Shown: piece after piece, positions 11,401 to 23,412 of the stretch | Numbering within the stretch: the first letter of the stretch is position 1 | Layout of the letters: every line of letters begins with the position of its first letter | Assembly (NCBI GenBank): GCA_037039685.1 | Contig: JAWNGF010000003.1 | Coordinates: 4,624,571-4,688,570, forward strand | DNA length: 64,000 nucleotides | Origin: Ceratobasidium sp. AG-K | Taxonomy: Eukaryota > Basidiomycota > Agaricomycetes > Cantharellales > Ceratobasidiaceae | Reading direction: 5' to 3' | Translations under genes and position numbers: made by a program | Notes under the pieces: generated by a model | The model's input: the letters and a program-made list of their open reading frames with translations, nothing else | What the model was told of the DNA's origin: nothing | Databases searched by the model: none

Positions 11401-14400
11401 CTAAGTTTAGCACGAGGCATTTTCAATTCGATCTCGAGGAGGGGTACAAGATTGTGTGAGTATGACTGGCCATACACCGCCGTTCGTGACGCTGATATGA
11501 TATTAGGTTCATGCAACTTGTTCGCGACAAATGTCTGCTGATCGTTGGAGGACCCAATGCGTTTAGGTTGTACATCGAGGATAATGTTCGGTTGCCGGAT
11601 ATGGTCGATAGACAAACCTCAAAACTAACGTTCAACTACGAGCGACTAGGCGAGAACTGTCTTTTTACGCTTGATGAGCGGACTCGTCTGCTTGCGATAT
11701 ATCATACGCACGAGGTATGTTGAGGCAAAGCTGTCGTTTTAACATTAGTCCTAACTAGGGTTTGCTTTATCCTTAGGGCCCCAAGCTTTCTATCTATAGC
11801 TTTGATGAAACATTCGCCAACGTTCGTGCGCGTGGCTCGCCGTTCTCTCTCAAAGAGTGGTACGAGTCAGAGGTGAATATTCAAAATATGTGCTTTGTGT
11901 CCGGATCAGATGCCGAAGAAATATGCCTTATTGAATCATCGGGCCATGCTCGTATACTTTCCTTGGTCACATTGCATTTTCGGTACGCATCTCCACTCTA
12001 TCTAGAGCTGACATTTAATACTCATCCCACATTAACCCCAGTCCTGCCTCCGTGAAAATCGACGCGAAGGTTGCGGATGCATGGTCTAGCCCTGATGGGT
12101 CGTGCTTGCTAGTTTCGGTTCTCAGAGAATCAACGCCCCCACAACATGAGCTGCTAGTATTTCATTGGGCATCGTTTGGGTCGAATCAAACTGGAATTAG
12201 TCCCGTTATCCTGCCTGTTTCACGCAATGGGCGCGTTCTAACGTCTTTCGAAAGCCGGAGTAGGATTCATTTGCTATCGCTTTCCGCCAGGACTAAAAAG
12301 ACAACATCGGTGGCTCTCCAAATCAAGCAGAAGGCGACCGAGTTCTCGTTTCGCTCCAATCAGCCCGAGTCGGCGAGCGCAGCCACCGAAACGATAAACA
12401 ATAGCCTGTTGGACTGTCACGTGGAAGTATGGACTCGGTTCCCTGTTCTACCCGCTGTTAGCCGTTCCACACTCTCCTCTTCAGGCCGGGAGCCTCGGAA
12501 GCTGATCTTTTCGTCGAGCGCCAGCCTCGGGGCTCTGGATAGCTATTTTGCACGAATGATATCCACGTTTGAACGGACGACGGGCAAGCCCATTGAGGGA
12601 GTGTTGACATCTGTTGCTTTCGTGTCGGCCTCCGATCCGCCGGATTTGCTCGTTCAAACTACCCCATGCTCGGAATTTTTGTTCGGAAGCTTTATAGTGG
12701 AGTTCATATGCTTAATTCCTCTCCAGTACGTCATAATTCCTTGTTTCAAGCGCATATACGTACCCATTATGATTATTCAGCTTGGCAATTACACGCGACA
12801 ACCGTTTTATTCCCCTGAAGGATGGCGTGTGGGATGCGCGACATGAACGCTCATTGCTAGGTGCTGATGTACCGGCCATCATTGACGCACTGAGTATCGG
12901 GTGGTATGAGCCAGTTTTTCAATCATACATGGCGTCCAAGGCAAGTGGAAATTAACGAGTGAGTTTGTGATCCGCTGAGACGCCGACTTTGTAGCCTGTG
13001 CGTGTAGTCAGCTCTATGGGTAAGTCACCAGTTTGGATGACTTTTATGCTACTAAACACGTAAAATACTGAATTACAGGCGAGCAAAGTGTTGGTAAGAT
13101 AACGTCTAGCAATTTCATTCATGTGGACCCCCCATACGAGCCGGTCTCATAGGGAAAAGCTACTGCCTAAACCATTTCGCCGATACAACCTTCGCTGGAT
13201 CTGCTATGCGCACGACCGAGGGCGTGTGGCTCTCTTGCACCCCTACTGACGATTACTTGCTTGTATCGCTTGATTTCGAAGGTATGCGACTATGAATTTT
13301 TTCCAGAAGCACTCGTTGACGCTACCACCTAACAGGCGTACACTCCATCGAGCGAAGTGCCCAAGAGGACGCGTTACTAGTTTTATTCAACACTGCAATA
13401 TCCAACCTGGTAAGGCGGCAATGCCCCCCTCCCCCCGGGTTAAACATGCATGAACTAGCATTATACTCACACTTCCTTTTGAAAAGGTTTTGTTCCGAAA
13501 TAACTTTGCCTTGTCGCGAGATATTGCCGGCCTATTTACGGTATGATCTCCAACCGGGGGTCCGTCTCATTGATCTCACGCATGTTTTACTTGCTTCAGA
13601 GCTTTCAGTCCTCTGCAATGGTGCTTGATCCTCGAGCGAACCCAGGCTTGTTCAACGTGAGTATTGGCTAGATTGCGTCGATCATTGTTTACACTTTGGC
13701 CGTAAGTCTACGCTGGCGATTATCATCAAGGATGTGACCGACGCTGATTCCAAGGACATAGTTAAAGAGTTAGTTGTTACTCCAAAGATTTTCACCCATT
13801 CTTACGCCTGATTACAAACAGGTTCTCCATTAAGTTCCAGAAAATCGTGCAGAAGGAACAAGAGCAAAACTTCATCTCGCGACTTCACCGGGGTAAAATT
13901 CAGATTATACCTTGGCCGGTTATCAACTCTCCTGGGTTCTATGCATTGTTTCATCATCTCCGACGGTACCTCGATAGCCAACCCATAAGCCATCCCAGCG
14001 GAGGTGTATTCCTACACAATTTGAAAACGCTGATGGCAAAGATTAAGGCACGTTGTTTTGCTCTCGGTCTCCCATGTTACTTACCCGATTTGCATCACCA
14101 GGCAAGTGATTGGGGGTCGCTGGACCGTAAGTACCAAACGAGCCGACTAAGAAACAGTGCTAATAAAGTACGTTAATCAGAAAACCTGGTGGCACACCGC
14201 GCTATGCAAATCAACGAAAAACTTCAGAATGCACTGAGCCGGGGCCAAGTCGAACAAGGCACCGATACCTGGGAACCGCTAAAGGTTGGGCTCCGGAATG
14301 GGAAATATTTATCATACTTACTCTAAGTACCACTTCAGAACTTTGACACCGATGAACTGGTGTTATCGTCAGGACTCGATGCCCCTTTATTTGTTCCCGA

Positions 14401-17400
14401 CGCAGCCGGCAGCTTCACAATGCAGGATGAGATGACCATCGAACACATGCTTGGCAAATTGATCGATACCTACGCTCGCGAACCTACTATTGGGCCGAGG
14501 CACGAAATTGGCGACCGAAATTTTGTGGATCTTTTGCAGCAGCAGTTATTTCAGTGTCTCGATCGCCGTTTGGAGGATGTTCGCCATTGGGTCCAAGTCA
14601 ATGTAGAACGCTTCCCACCTGAAAATCAGGATATCCGGAACATCTTGAACAAGATTGACAGCCTGGCACTTGGGATGCGTACGGCCGTCCAGCTTTGCAG
14701 CGAGAGATGTGCTTCTTGTCACTATCTGTGCCTTCGGCCTCACAGGCACTCAGGACCGCACCACTGTGGCACGTCACATCGCTGCGAATTTCCATGTGAA
14801 GTTGTCGACGAGCATCCTATTCCGGTTGAATGCGGACTTCCGTATGTTTTATATATATACCGGAATTCATGTACGCGCTAATCCAGTGATGTAGTGCAGG
14901 TCATAGTGCTCGGCATATGTGAGTATCCTACACAACTCTCGTGCTATTAACCATGAACCTGACATTTGAAATTCGCAGGTGTGACGTCAAGGCGCATTCA
15001 TGCGGACGCAATTGCCACCTGATCGACAAGAGCGGGTGTGTTCATTCATGCGTCAAGGTACATTTTTCAATTACTTTTAGCCACCCTATATAACCGTGGT
15101 CTATTACAGCCCCTAGATCACTCTGGAGAGCATTTGTGTTCGGCGCGCACACATTCGTGCGGAGAAGTACGTTCATCCGCATTCATCCCTATCCTGGGCA
15201 CCGTCTCAATATGCCGCACAGCTTTGTAGCTTCCTAGATGCCAATTCTGGCTATCAATGCCCCGGACGGTGCCATATCCCATGGTGCGTTATTAGCTTGA
15301 TGCGAATCGCCCGCAGAATGTGCTGTAATGCGGCCTCCAACTTATCAGGGACGAGGAGCACACGCGTCACGAATGCAGCAATAACGGCTCTTGTCCTATT
15401 GAGTGTCAGCTATGCCGGCGACTTTGCTGCGAGCAGGATCACTTTCATGGGATGGATATACATTCGGTACATCTTTGTGGACAAGGCCACCCCTGTACGA
15501 GCCTGTGCGCAGCTGACGGAATTTGCCGGGTTTGTCGCTCTGCTGGTCGAAATGAAGGAAACGCTAACCAGACTGTGAATAGATCGAAACTCAGCCGTCA
15601 ACTGTTGTGGAACAGTTCTCCGGACGCCATCAAGCCTTTCAGTATACGCGGTATGCACAAGTTGAACAACGTCTTACATGCGTTATCCCGATTCCTCCCG
15701 GCGACCTACGACACGAAGGGCGTCATATACATAGCGCAGAAAGAGATGTGTTTCACTATTGCAACGTTCGGTGTCCCAGCTGTCAATATCTATGTACTTT
15801 GCCTCTTGGTTCGTCCCATCTGAGGGTTACTTGGTTTAGTTTGGTTATTGCTTATAACTTACAACTAGGGCATCCACAGCAGCTTCACGAAACCAGCCAC
15901 GGGTCAATGACGACCACTCGATGGGCAATTCAGGGAACGGACCAAAACGCAGTTTACGAACTCGACGGGAGAAGGTTTGGCGTCGGGGACGAGGGAGCGC
16001 CGATGCTTTGTCATATGCTGTGTGCAGCTCAAGGTCGACATGCGCATATTGATTTCTGTCGAGACCCGAACAACTGCCAGGGTAATGAATGGAAGCATAT
16101 TAACGAAAGGATGCAGCCGGATGTCAACCGACCCAAAGATTGGATATCACATCGCTTGATGTGGGCACGTAACGGTTTGTCCCATCCATAATGCGCCAAG
16201 TATGTTTAAACTCAAGCTGTTTTCACTCTCGCTTTAGGGTTCCAAGGTTAGTTCGGCTAGATGAACATCTTTTGAGCCAAGTATATAAACTCTCGTTAAA
16301 CGATATCCAGATCCCTACTCGCGCGAGCAACAGGCAGAATTTGCGAGATGGTAAGTCAACCTGGTTCATGAGAACCCTGGCGCGTATACTCAACACCATT
16401 TCCTCGTCCATAGCGATTCCATGTGCTCTGGTCCGTTCAATTGCCAGTGAAGTATGAGATTTACTCAGATTTTGCGCTGTAGGTCCCGAGCACCAAGCGA
16501 CTGCGACAGCAGCCGCAGTCCCTTCGTACTGTAATCTGCCCATATTTCACCCGCTGCGCGCTCGCGACCCCGCACCAGCCAACGGCTACGTTTCAGTAGA
16601 TGGACATTCGTTTGATTGCCCGAACCCGGCTCGTCTGAGCCAAGCTTACCATGTGTACGTGGCTTCGCAATGGATGACCGACCAGCGGCACTAATTACTC
16701 CGCACACCAGCGTTTTTGTAATCGATAGGTTCGTGTTCTTCAGTCCAGCGGTATCCTTTAGCATATGCTAACCTTCATACGGCTGTTCATTTAGCTCGGG
16801 CTCAATGACATCGGGAGACCGCGGACCGTTGCCAAACACCCCGGTCAGTGCTCGGTTGCGGGCCAGGTCTAACAATAGATATGGCGCCGTTCTTTCGGCT
16901 TTGCATGACTTCTGGTACTCCCGGGAATCGATGAATGCGAACGGGGTAGCTCGGCAAGATGCATATACAGTCGTGACATTTAACAACTCCCCAGTGGTAC
17001 TTACCCCTTAGCTGTTTTCATACTATATGATCTGATAGCTTTTGCTAGACCAGAGTGGCCAACGACTTCACAAGCAGCGCGGACCAACTTATCACTATTC
17101 TACTGGCAAACTCTGCTGGAGGGGGGACTAATTTCGATGCGGCGCTAACCCATGCACAGACCTTGATTCGTTCTCATTGGAGTACCGATAGGTATTCAAA
17201 TTTTCACCCGTTATAGTACCAAAAAATTAACCCACACGCACTACAGATCGCCCGCGTTGGTGTTCCTATCCGATGGAGAGTGCCATCTTAGCGACAACCG
17301 GGTGCACGATGTGTGCAGAATGTGTATCCAGCTGGGGTAAGTGTACCACTTCTACAAGTTGACGCAATACGGCATTGACAATATTTCAAGGAAACCCCTG

Positions 17401-17752
17401 GCCTTGTTCTCTGTGTCGTTCGGAAACGAAGGGAGCTCGGCATCTTTAAGGCGAATGGCGGAGATTGCTCGAACCACCTATGCTTCTGCCCCGCCAGACC
17501 CTCGAAACAACATCGTCCGTGACAATCCTTGCGCATACCATGTTGCTGTGGACTCTGTATGTCGACATCTTCTCGATTGTGATAATTTGAAATTGATAAT
17601 CCACTAGATTCAACTCGCAACCACCTTCCTGGGCATTTCCAACTCACTTCAAAAGCCTAGAGCCTCGTTGATCGGACAGTGAGTTGAATCCATATCTACC
17701 TTATCGCCACCGTTGAATGTTTGATTTGATTTACAACAGGCGCCGCACATAA
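8486..17752 (+). CDS. Giant VLIG/GBP-like GTPase with Cys/His-rich array and C-terminal vWA domain, copy 1
   Basis: The proposed start MPPFNTDPGIPPGIFDQGR matches the leader of copy 2 (IFTQGRL). About thirty short introns follow. The N-terminal third holds YIIYWPEDTTWEDH, VRRNRVTF and MFSFEVAKLVEQDEDAIA. A propeller-like region follows (LLVFHWASFGSN, QIKQKATEFSFRS, LLDCHVEVWTRFP). The GTPase has a P-loop GEQSVGKS (spread over three exons, middle one 13079-13093), TTEGVWLS, DFEG as G3, and IIIKD as the likely G4-type strand; DxEG is typical of GBP/VLIG dynamin-like GTPases. Next, Cys/His repeats of GHxGxHxCG type run from about 14690 to 15570. The vWA domain (about 16722-17665) has DSSGSM, GGTNF and SDGE, a complete MIDAS. 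In this copy only, an intron (16739-16794) splits the MIDAS DSSGS. The stop TAA is at 17750-17752. I see no disabling change. Animal VLIGs act in interferon-induced immunity; the fungal role is unknown. Confidence 0.82.
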
Positions 17753-19151
17753 ATGCTACCACTTGTTTCCTGAACAATTTAATCCCATTTCTCAGTGATG
17801 TACCTCAAATGAATGGATGAATGAATATAACATGTCCATGCGATCAGCTCGTTCAAAATTTCCTCGTGGCTGGTGCTAGTTCTCTGCGGTTGGGCTACTG
17901 TAGTTTGGATTGTTTACTGATTTGGGGCAAGTGCGCACTACGCTAGTGTTTGCGGTAAATTAGTTCTTCGCCCAAGTCCACGCAGCGACCTCGTGTATGC
18001 CAAGCTCTCTTCGGAATAATGGCCTAGTTCATTGTGTCCTCCCGTTTTTGGCGAACTCGATTTCTGTGGGCGATGTCTGCTATATATATTCACGGCACGA
18101 TAACAACCTTCGTAGCGCTAGGAATGAATATCAAATATAAGATATATGCGCCGTGTACCAAGGCGCACGTACACCAGGGCAAATACTGGACATTGGGTCA
18201 TCCAGTACGGTGTGAAGCTCCTATATAGTAGCGAAATTACTGTCGTTATTATGGGGTGGTAGTTACAATTCATTAGACGAAACCGTGGATTCTATCACCT
18301 CACTCGCCAAGGTCGCTCCTCCCAACATTGCAGTCAGTCTTGTCCTCAGGGTTCAGGCACGTGACTATTCCCCCTGTCCTGGGTCTCACAAAGTGCCACC
18401 ACTCTCCGAGTACAACTTGCGAGAGCATCAACTTCTATGTAATAGTTAACCTACAGTAGATTTAAGTTAATGTATCACATTGATTCGGGGAGAAATTGAC
18501 TGCGAACCACGGCAAAATTTAGGAGAAACCTGGGTAAGAATAGACAGTACTGAGCTTTGCCTGAAAGTGCCTCAGGAGGGGACAATGCGCGCCACTATGC
18601 GGCTGGGCGTGGAAGCCTAGATTTTACAGGTGCGTAGAAGCTTAGCATCTGGTATGGTATAAAGCTAGGGCAAGCAACTGAGCTTAATAACATTAGTAAA
18701 TGTGGCAGAGAAGCCGAGTCTTCCAAGTTGGTGTCTTTCGGGGGATAGCTTCAAGATCTCGCCACTAGTTGGCGTTGAGTAAAAAATTCAGGAGAAAGGA
18801 GCAGCCCCATTTGCGCACGCGTGAGTGTTTAAAGGTGTATATTACAGTACATACATAGTTGGGCATGGCCTAAATAATAGGGGTGGTAGATTGTAATATG
18901 TGCGTATGCAGCTCGATCTGGCAAATGAACATGTACATGGAGCAAACCATATTCGTGAACGCGTCAGTTCAAAAAGTCCCTCAATTCCACTCTACGAGCA
19001 AGGTGTAGTGAACGGTAACATGGTCTTTCATCTTGTATTCACTCATTTGTACAATTTCCCAAATGGGTGGAGTGATCAAACCCAGAGATACACAGACACC
19101 ACATATGCATATACATGATATTTTCACATAGACGTGGCTACTGCGTAACAT
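17753..19151. other. Intergenic, nothing recognised
   Basis: This 1.4-kb convergent gap follows the stop of VLIG-type copy 1 and precedes the 3' end of RBR copy 2 on the other strand. I found no coding frame with family features, no RNA gene and no copy of the upstream modules; a 64-codon open frame at 18034-18228 looks random. Some of it must be 3' UTR and polyadenylation signal for both genes. Confidence 0.5.
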
Positions 19152-21960
19152 TCAACAAGAACAGCCGCGCACATTAGTTCCCGGCCTTGCACCTCTCGCG
19201 CCTCCACACTGATAGCAGAAATTCCTGCAAGGGCATTGTTATAACAGTATTCGGGAGTGTTGCACTGAATGACTCACATGTTACACCCTGGAGTCTTACA
19301 CTGTTGCAGAACAATGATTGGTCAATCCATCGAACACACATAGTCAACAATAATGCGCTCACGGTCATGCTATTACATCCTGAAGTTCTCTCAATTGGAG
19401 TACGACAACCGGGACAGTGCTACGGATACACATCATGTTAGGTCCACGGATTTGGCACTAGATCGCCTACCTTCCATCCACGCTGGCTCATCAGTGACTC
19501 AAGCTTGACGCTTCCGTCACAGGAGTGCTTCGTCTTGCCTTCAATTGTCTGATTGCACTGTTTACACCATGAGTGGGCGCACCCAGCCACGGGACAGGTG
19601 ACCACTTTGATCAGGTCAAAGTCCCTCTGGTCAACATATGCTGAGCCAGAGCCTGGAAACAATCGGAGTTAGCGCCGCTTGATTATCATGAGGGTGAAAA
19701 TTAGACACTATGAACATCTGAAAAATAAAGTGCGAGTATTAGGCATAAATCGAAAACTCAATGTGCCGTACTTACTTGCGGCAGTTAACCAGAACAGAAT
19801 GCTCCGCCAACTGCATCTCGATAAATACATCAAAGAGTTCCGCTGAAATGCCGACGGCTTCCACAAGCCAAGGCTGGATCACTACTCACGGTTTGATCTC
19901 GTAACACAACTATGCTAACAGGAATGTTTACTCACCACACCTAGAGCCGGGACGACTTGATATGTCCGAGTCGGCCACACAAAATGGGCAAGGAATGGGA
20001 TAACGGCGCTGCTCAATCTGGGATTGGATAATGTCGCGCATACAGCCACGGCAACACGAATGGTTGCACCCATCCACGATGGCAACATCTTCGTCGGTAA
20101 AACTATCTGTGCAGATACTGCAATCAAACTTGGGACGTTCTAGTGCTTGCGCAAAGGAGACATCCAAGGCAAATGCCTCACGCTCTTGGTCAAACTTGCG
20201 TTGCATAGCCATAGCTAGCTTGAGGGATTGCATCGTGTCCAGGTCTTGTGCATTGATTTTGGTATTTTTGGAGGATGAGGGCCTGGCTGCAGATCTACTA
20301 CTGTAAGCAGGCGTACTACGAAATCGAGAACCAGAGGGGTGAGATGGTCCAGCCGGGTGCGCCCTGGGCCTATCTGAAGTCTTCTGGCAGGACAAAAACT
20401 CAAACTGGGAAGTCCCACCACGATTCGGCTCGTAGCTCAAGCTTGGAGAGGGATCGTACACACGCTCACGTCCCTTGCCTTTGACGTCGCGGTTGGTATG
20501 GCTACTCCTCCAATCCTGTGCGTTATTGTTCGACTGCCACAACGAGGCTGGCTTGATGAGCATTTTCAGTTCCTTAATTTCATTGTGCATCCGTTGGTTA
20601 CTGCGCTTGAGCATTACGTTTTCTTGTTCTAAGTCGAAGGCCTGTCTCTGCGCTTCATGCCCCTGTGCCAGTTTGCTGTCTAGCTTTTGCTTAGTCTCGG
20701 CCACTTTTTGATGGAGTGCGAGGAAGCGCATGTTCAGATCATATTTGCCTAGCGTCTCGCGGGGTTCGGCTGGCGCAAGTACATGATACGACACTTGGCC
20801 AAGCAGTTGAGCCTGCCATTGAAGATGTGGGTTGTTGACTAGCTTCTTGTCGAATTGGAACAGGTCCATGAGGTACTCTGCTACGTCTTCTGTTGGGTCC
20901 AAAGGGAACACTTGGATACCGGCTCCGTTAGGGTGATTGGGTCGCGGATGGGAGTCAAATATGAGGTAGATGGAATTAACTCGGCAGCGGTATGTAGGAA
21001 AAATTGTGTTATAATTCAGCTGGGTGATGGGCATGTGCACTATGGCTATGATTTCTGGAGTGCGCGTGAGACATGCCGCGCGAGGTCCAGTCAATCCTTT
21101 TTTGGGCTTAAGCAAGCTAAGATGTCGGCTTAGTACCACCCAACTGATATGCCAGGGGCAAACAACAAATGACTCACAGCAGAAGGTCCGAAAACGTCCT
21201 GTATCGCAGTTCCCTATACTGAACGTCGAGAATATGAAAAGCAGCTGAGAACATTGGAAGCTCCAGAATGGGTTTGACCTCCAAGTGTGTTCGATCTGAC
21301 CACGAAGCCGTAATAGCCATTACATCCTGTAAATGTATATTTGACACTCACAACTGCTTTTACTAACTATCAATACTCACCCCGGCAAATTCCTTGCTCA
21401 CAAGCTTGGTTACAAGCTCCTCACCATCCATTACCTCGTTGTACAGGTCAAACGCCAGTCGGATTGCATTCAGACTAGCAAGGCCACATGTCAAACTTCC
21501 ACCACGGGAGTACTGACTTATTCCTTTGAACGTAGCAATATGGTGTCCTCCATGAAGAATATTTTGGGCTGTAGACTTGGGCGGTGTGGCCGGAGGAGTC
21601 GAGGGACCAGAAGGAAGTGCCTTTGCTTTCCCTTTATCATATCGCGTCCAAATCGGACCATCAGGTGAAGCAGGAGCATTGTAGAACTCATTGCCCTCTT
21701 GTTCGGTTGTAGAATACCACGAGAACCGCTGCAGCACCGGAGATTAGAGCGATCGACATGAAATAGACACCTTACCTCCAAGTTCATTGCAGATGCCAAG
21801 TGCTTGGGCCTGTCCCCTGGAGGCGGAGTGAGAGGTTCAGAATCGCTGTTTGTGGGCCAATGATTCAGCTAGGATATTTGAAGATGACAGTTCAAACAAG
21901 ATACCTTGTGTATTCTGGGGGTCCGTCAAAAGTCCACAGGGTTAGACCAGGTTTCGACAT
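19152..21960 (-). CDS. Peptidase-like + RING1-IBR-RING2 protein, copy 2, RING2 active-site His replaced
   Basis: ATG 21958-21960 gives MSKPGLTLWTFDGPPEYTR, then an intron, as in copies 3 and 4. The peptidase-like region shows SLTCGLASLNAIRLAF (Cys codon 21486-21488) and IFDSHPRPNHPNGAG (Asp 20954-20956, His 20948-20950). A coiled coil (about 20540-20740) and a Ser/Pro/Arg linker lead to RING1 (CSICTDSF...HSCCRGC...CPFC), the IBR (CPVAGCAHSWCKQC) and RING2 (HCPGCRTPIER, GCNSM, NFCYQC). The RING2 Cys is at 19375-19377, but the usual His two residues later is Ser (codon 19369-19371), and the tail reads GGARGARPGTNVRGCSC instead of the HYRSCAL-type end of its sisters. In RBR ligases that His assists thioester transfer, so activity may be weak or lost, or the copy may serve as a decoy or scaffold. 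The frame is otherwise open. It is divergently arranged with VLIG-type copy 2. Confidence 0.83.
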
Positions 21961-22069
21961 CCTTGGTATTTCCGTTTTGTTTCCAAGTAGAAATGAGATG
22001 GAACACAGAGAGATATAATATGTTCAATGTTGAAGGCGGATAAAACAGAGGTGGAGTGGTCGCACAAGT

Positions 22070-22136
22070 GAGCCACGGTATCAAGATCTGACGAAGTGTC
22101 ACTCACATGACTAGGTTACTCTTCCGGGCCGGTCAA
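22070..22136 (-). promoter_or_regulatory. Conserved upstream module of RBR copy 2
   Basis: On the plus strand this reads AGCCACGGTATCAAGATCTG, a short spacer, then CACATGACTAGGTTACTCTT and CCGGGCCGG. The same order of blocks occurs before RBR copies 3 and 4 at about 90-160 bp from the start codon, here about 110 bp. It combines a GCCAC half-site with an E-box-like CACRTG. Confidence 0.5.
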
Positions 22137-22450
22137 AGCACAAGAGCTCCATGGTGTACTTGTTCTCGCCAATTCAGCAAGGTCAACCCAGGGACGTATT
22201 GAGGATTCACCTGTGAAATCATTATGGTATCGTATTGACAATGATGATGTTGCGTGTACTTTCGGTGTCAAGGAGCGATTCAATCCCCATTGCGTCGTAG
22301 GAGTTTTGGTGCATGAAGATCTTGTTATGGGATATATTGATAGGTATATCAATTCGATCCTCAGTGTATAGTTGCAAAGGGGCGGGGAAAGATGAAGAAG
22401 AATGGTCCAGTGACAATAGTGGCAAAATTCAAGTCCACACCAACAATCAT
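22113..22450 (+). other. Coding-like relic with a probable frameshift, unrecognised
   Basis: An open frame runs from about 22113 to TAG 22369-22371 and contains VKSLWYRIDNDDVACTFGV and VVGVLVHEDLVMGYIDRY, which looks like genuine protein. Immediately after, a different frame continues with YSCKGAGKDEEEW and GKIQVHTNNHGQY-stop, as if one base had been lost. No start codon or family match is visible. The 5' part overlaps the promoter module of RBR copy 2, so any gene here is probably dead. Confidence 0.22.
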
Positions 22451-23039
22451 GGACAATACTAAGCGCCGCGGACCCCTGTAAGTTGTAATAGAGTGGCCGG
22501 CTCCACGGGCTACGCACTCCAAGCTCAGTCACTTTCATCCATTTTCCAAAAACAGATTATATGAGTTCAGCCTTCCAACGTCTGCTTCCCATTTTCTTGA
22601 GTTGCTTGCGCTAACAAGGCAAATGTGTGCGTGTCCCTCGGTAGTCTTGAGTCGGTTCCTTCTGTCAAACATGCCTCACTTAATCGGCTGGTGCGAGTCT
22701 GATAATTATGATAAGCCTTTGTAAATAGTTTAACGATGACACAATAACACAAAATCAAACGTATAAGAATTTGCCTTCTTGGGTGCTATGTTCTAGCAAT
22801 ATTGCGCTTTGGGCTCACATGTACAGCTCTAATGACCCAATATTCACATTTCAATAAGCTCCCCTAATTTTTGATAAAGCTCAACTCTTTTCCTGAGTGA
22901 CGTCAATGTAGAGTAGCTCCTTAAGCTTAATTTTTTCCAAAACGTGAGTGGTTAGTAAACTCCTACCCCCCTGTATGTTCCCTCACCCATGCCTCGGTAT
23001 AGTCCGGTCTTAAGCTGCGGGTGATGTACAAGGTCTGCG

Positions 23040-23412
23040 ATAGGGGCTTAATCCCGGGACTTGGAATGTGAGAAGCTCTTGGTACTAGCACCTGGGGTGG
23101 TGTGAGGGCTTCCGAATCGCTTTTCATGGGCGGAAGATTCAGTCAGAGTATCTGGAGATGGTGGTCTAAACGAGATGCGTGGGGAACTTGGGGGGGGGGG
23201 GGTGTCCAGAGCCCATGGGTATTGACAAAGTCGATGTATGCTTTTAGTTATCTACTATGAGTGCTACAAGGCAAAGTGAGATATAGGTATTCTGTGTTCA
23301 AGGGAGGTGATGCAGAGTTAGATTGCTGGCCTGCACCAAATTGCCTCCAATTAGCCACAGTATCCAGATTTGACAAACCATTACTCACGTGGCTTGGTTG
23401 ATCTTCTAGGTC
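23040..23412 (-). pseudogene. Detached 5' end and upstream region of an RBR-family gene
   Basis: This stretch lines up, diverged, with the exon 2 to upstream part of RBR copy 2 (about 21790-22135). Shared blocks include the GTGAGRG...TTCMGAATCGCT run, GGCGGAAGATTCAG against GGCCAATGATTCAG, the long intron 1 remnant, and finally TTAGCCACAGTATC...GACAAACCATTACTCACGTGG, which is the upstream module. Nothing of the downstream gene is present. It is a partial fifth copy, or the footprint of a local tandem duplication later deleted. Confidence 0.5.

Noticed and set aside
22116..22538. Minus-strand open frame of 140 codons
   Set aside because: The plus-strand reading of the same DNA looks more protein-like, and this frame has only a low-complexity, hydrophobic-patch translation.
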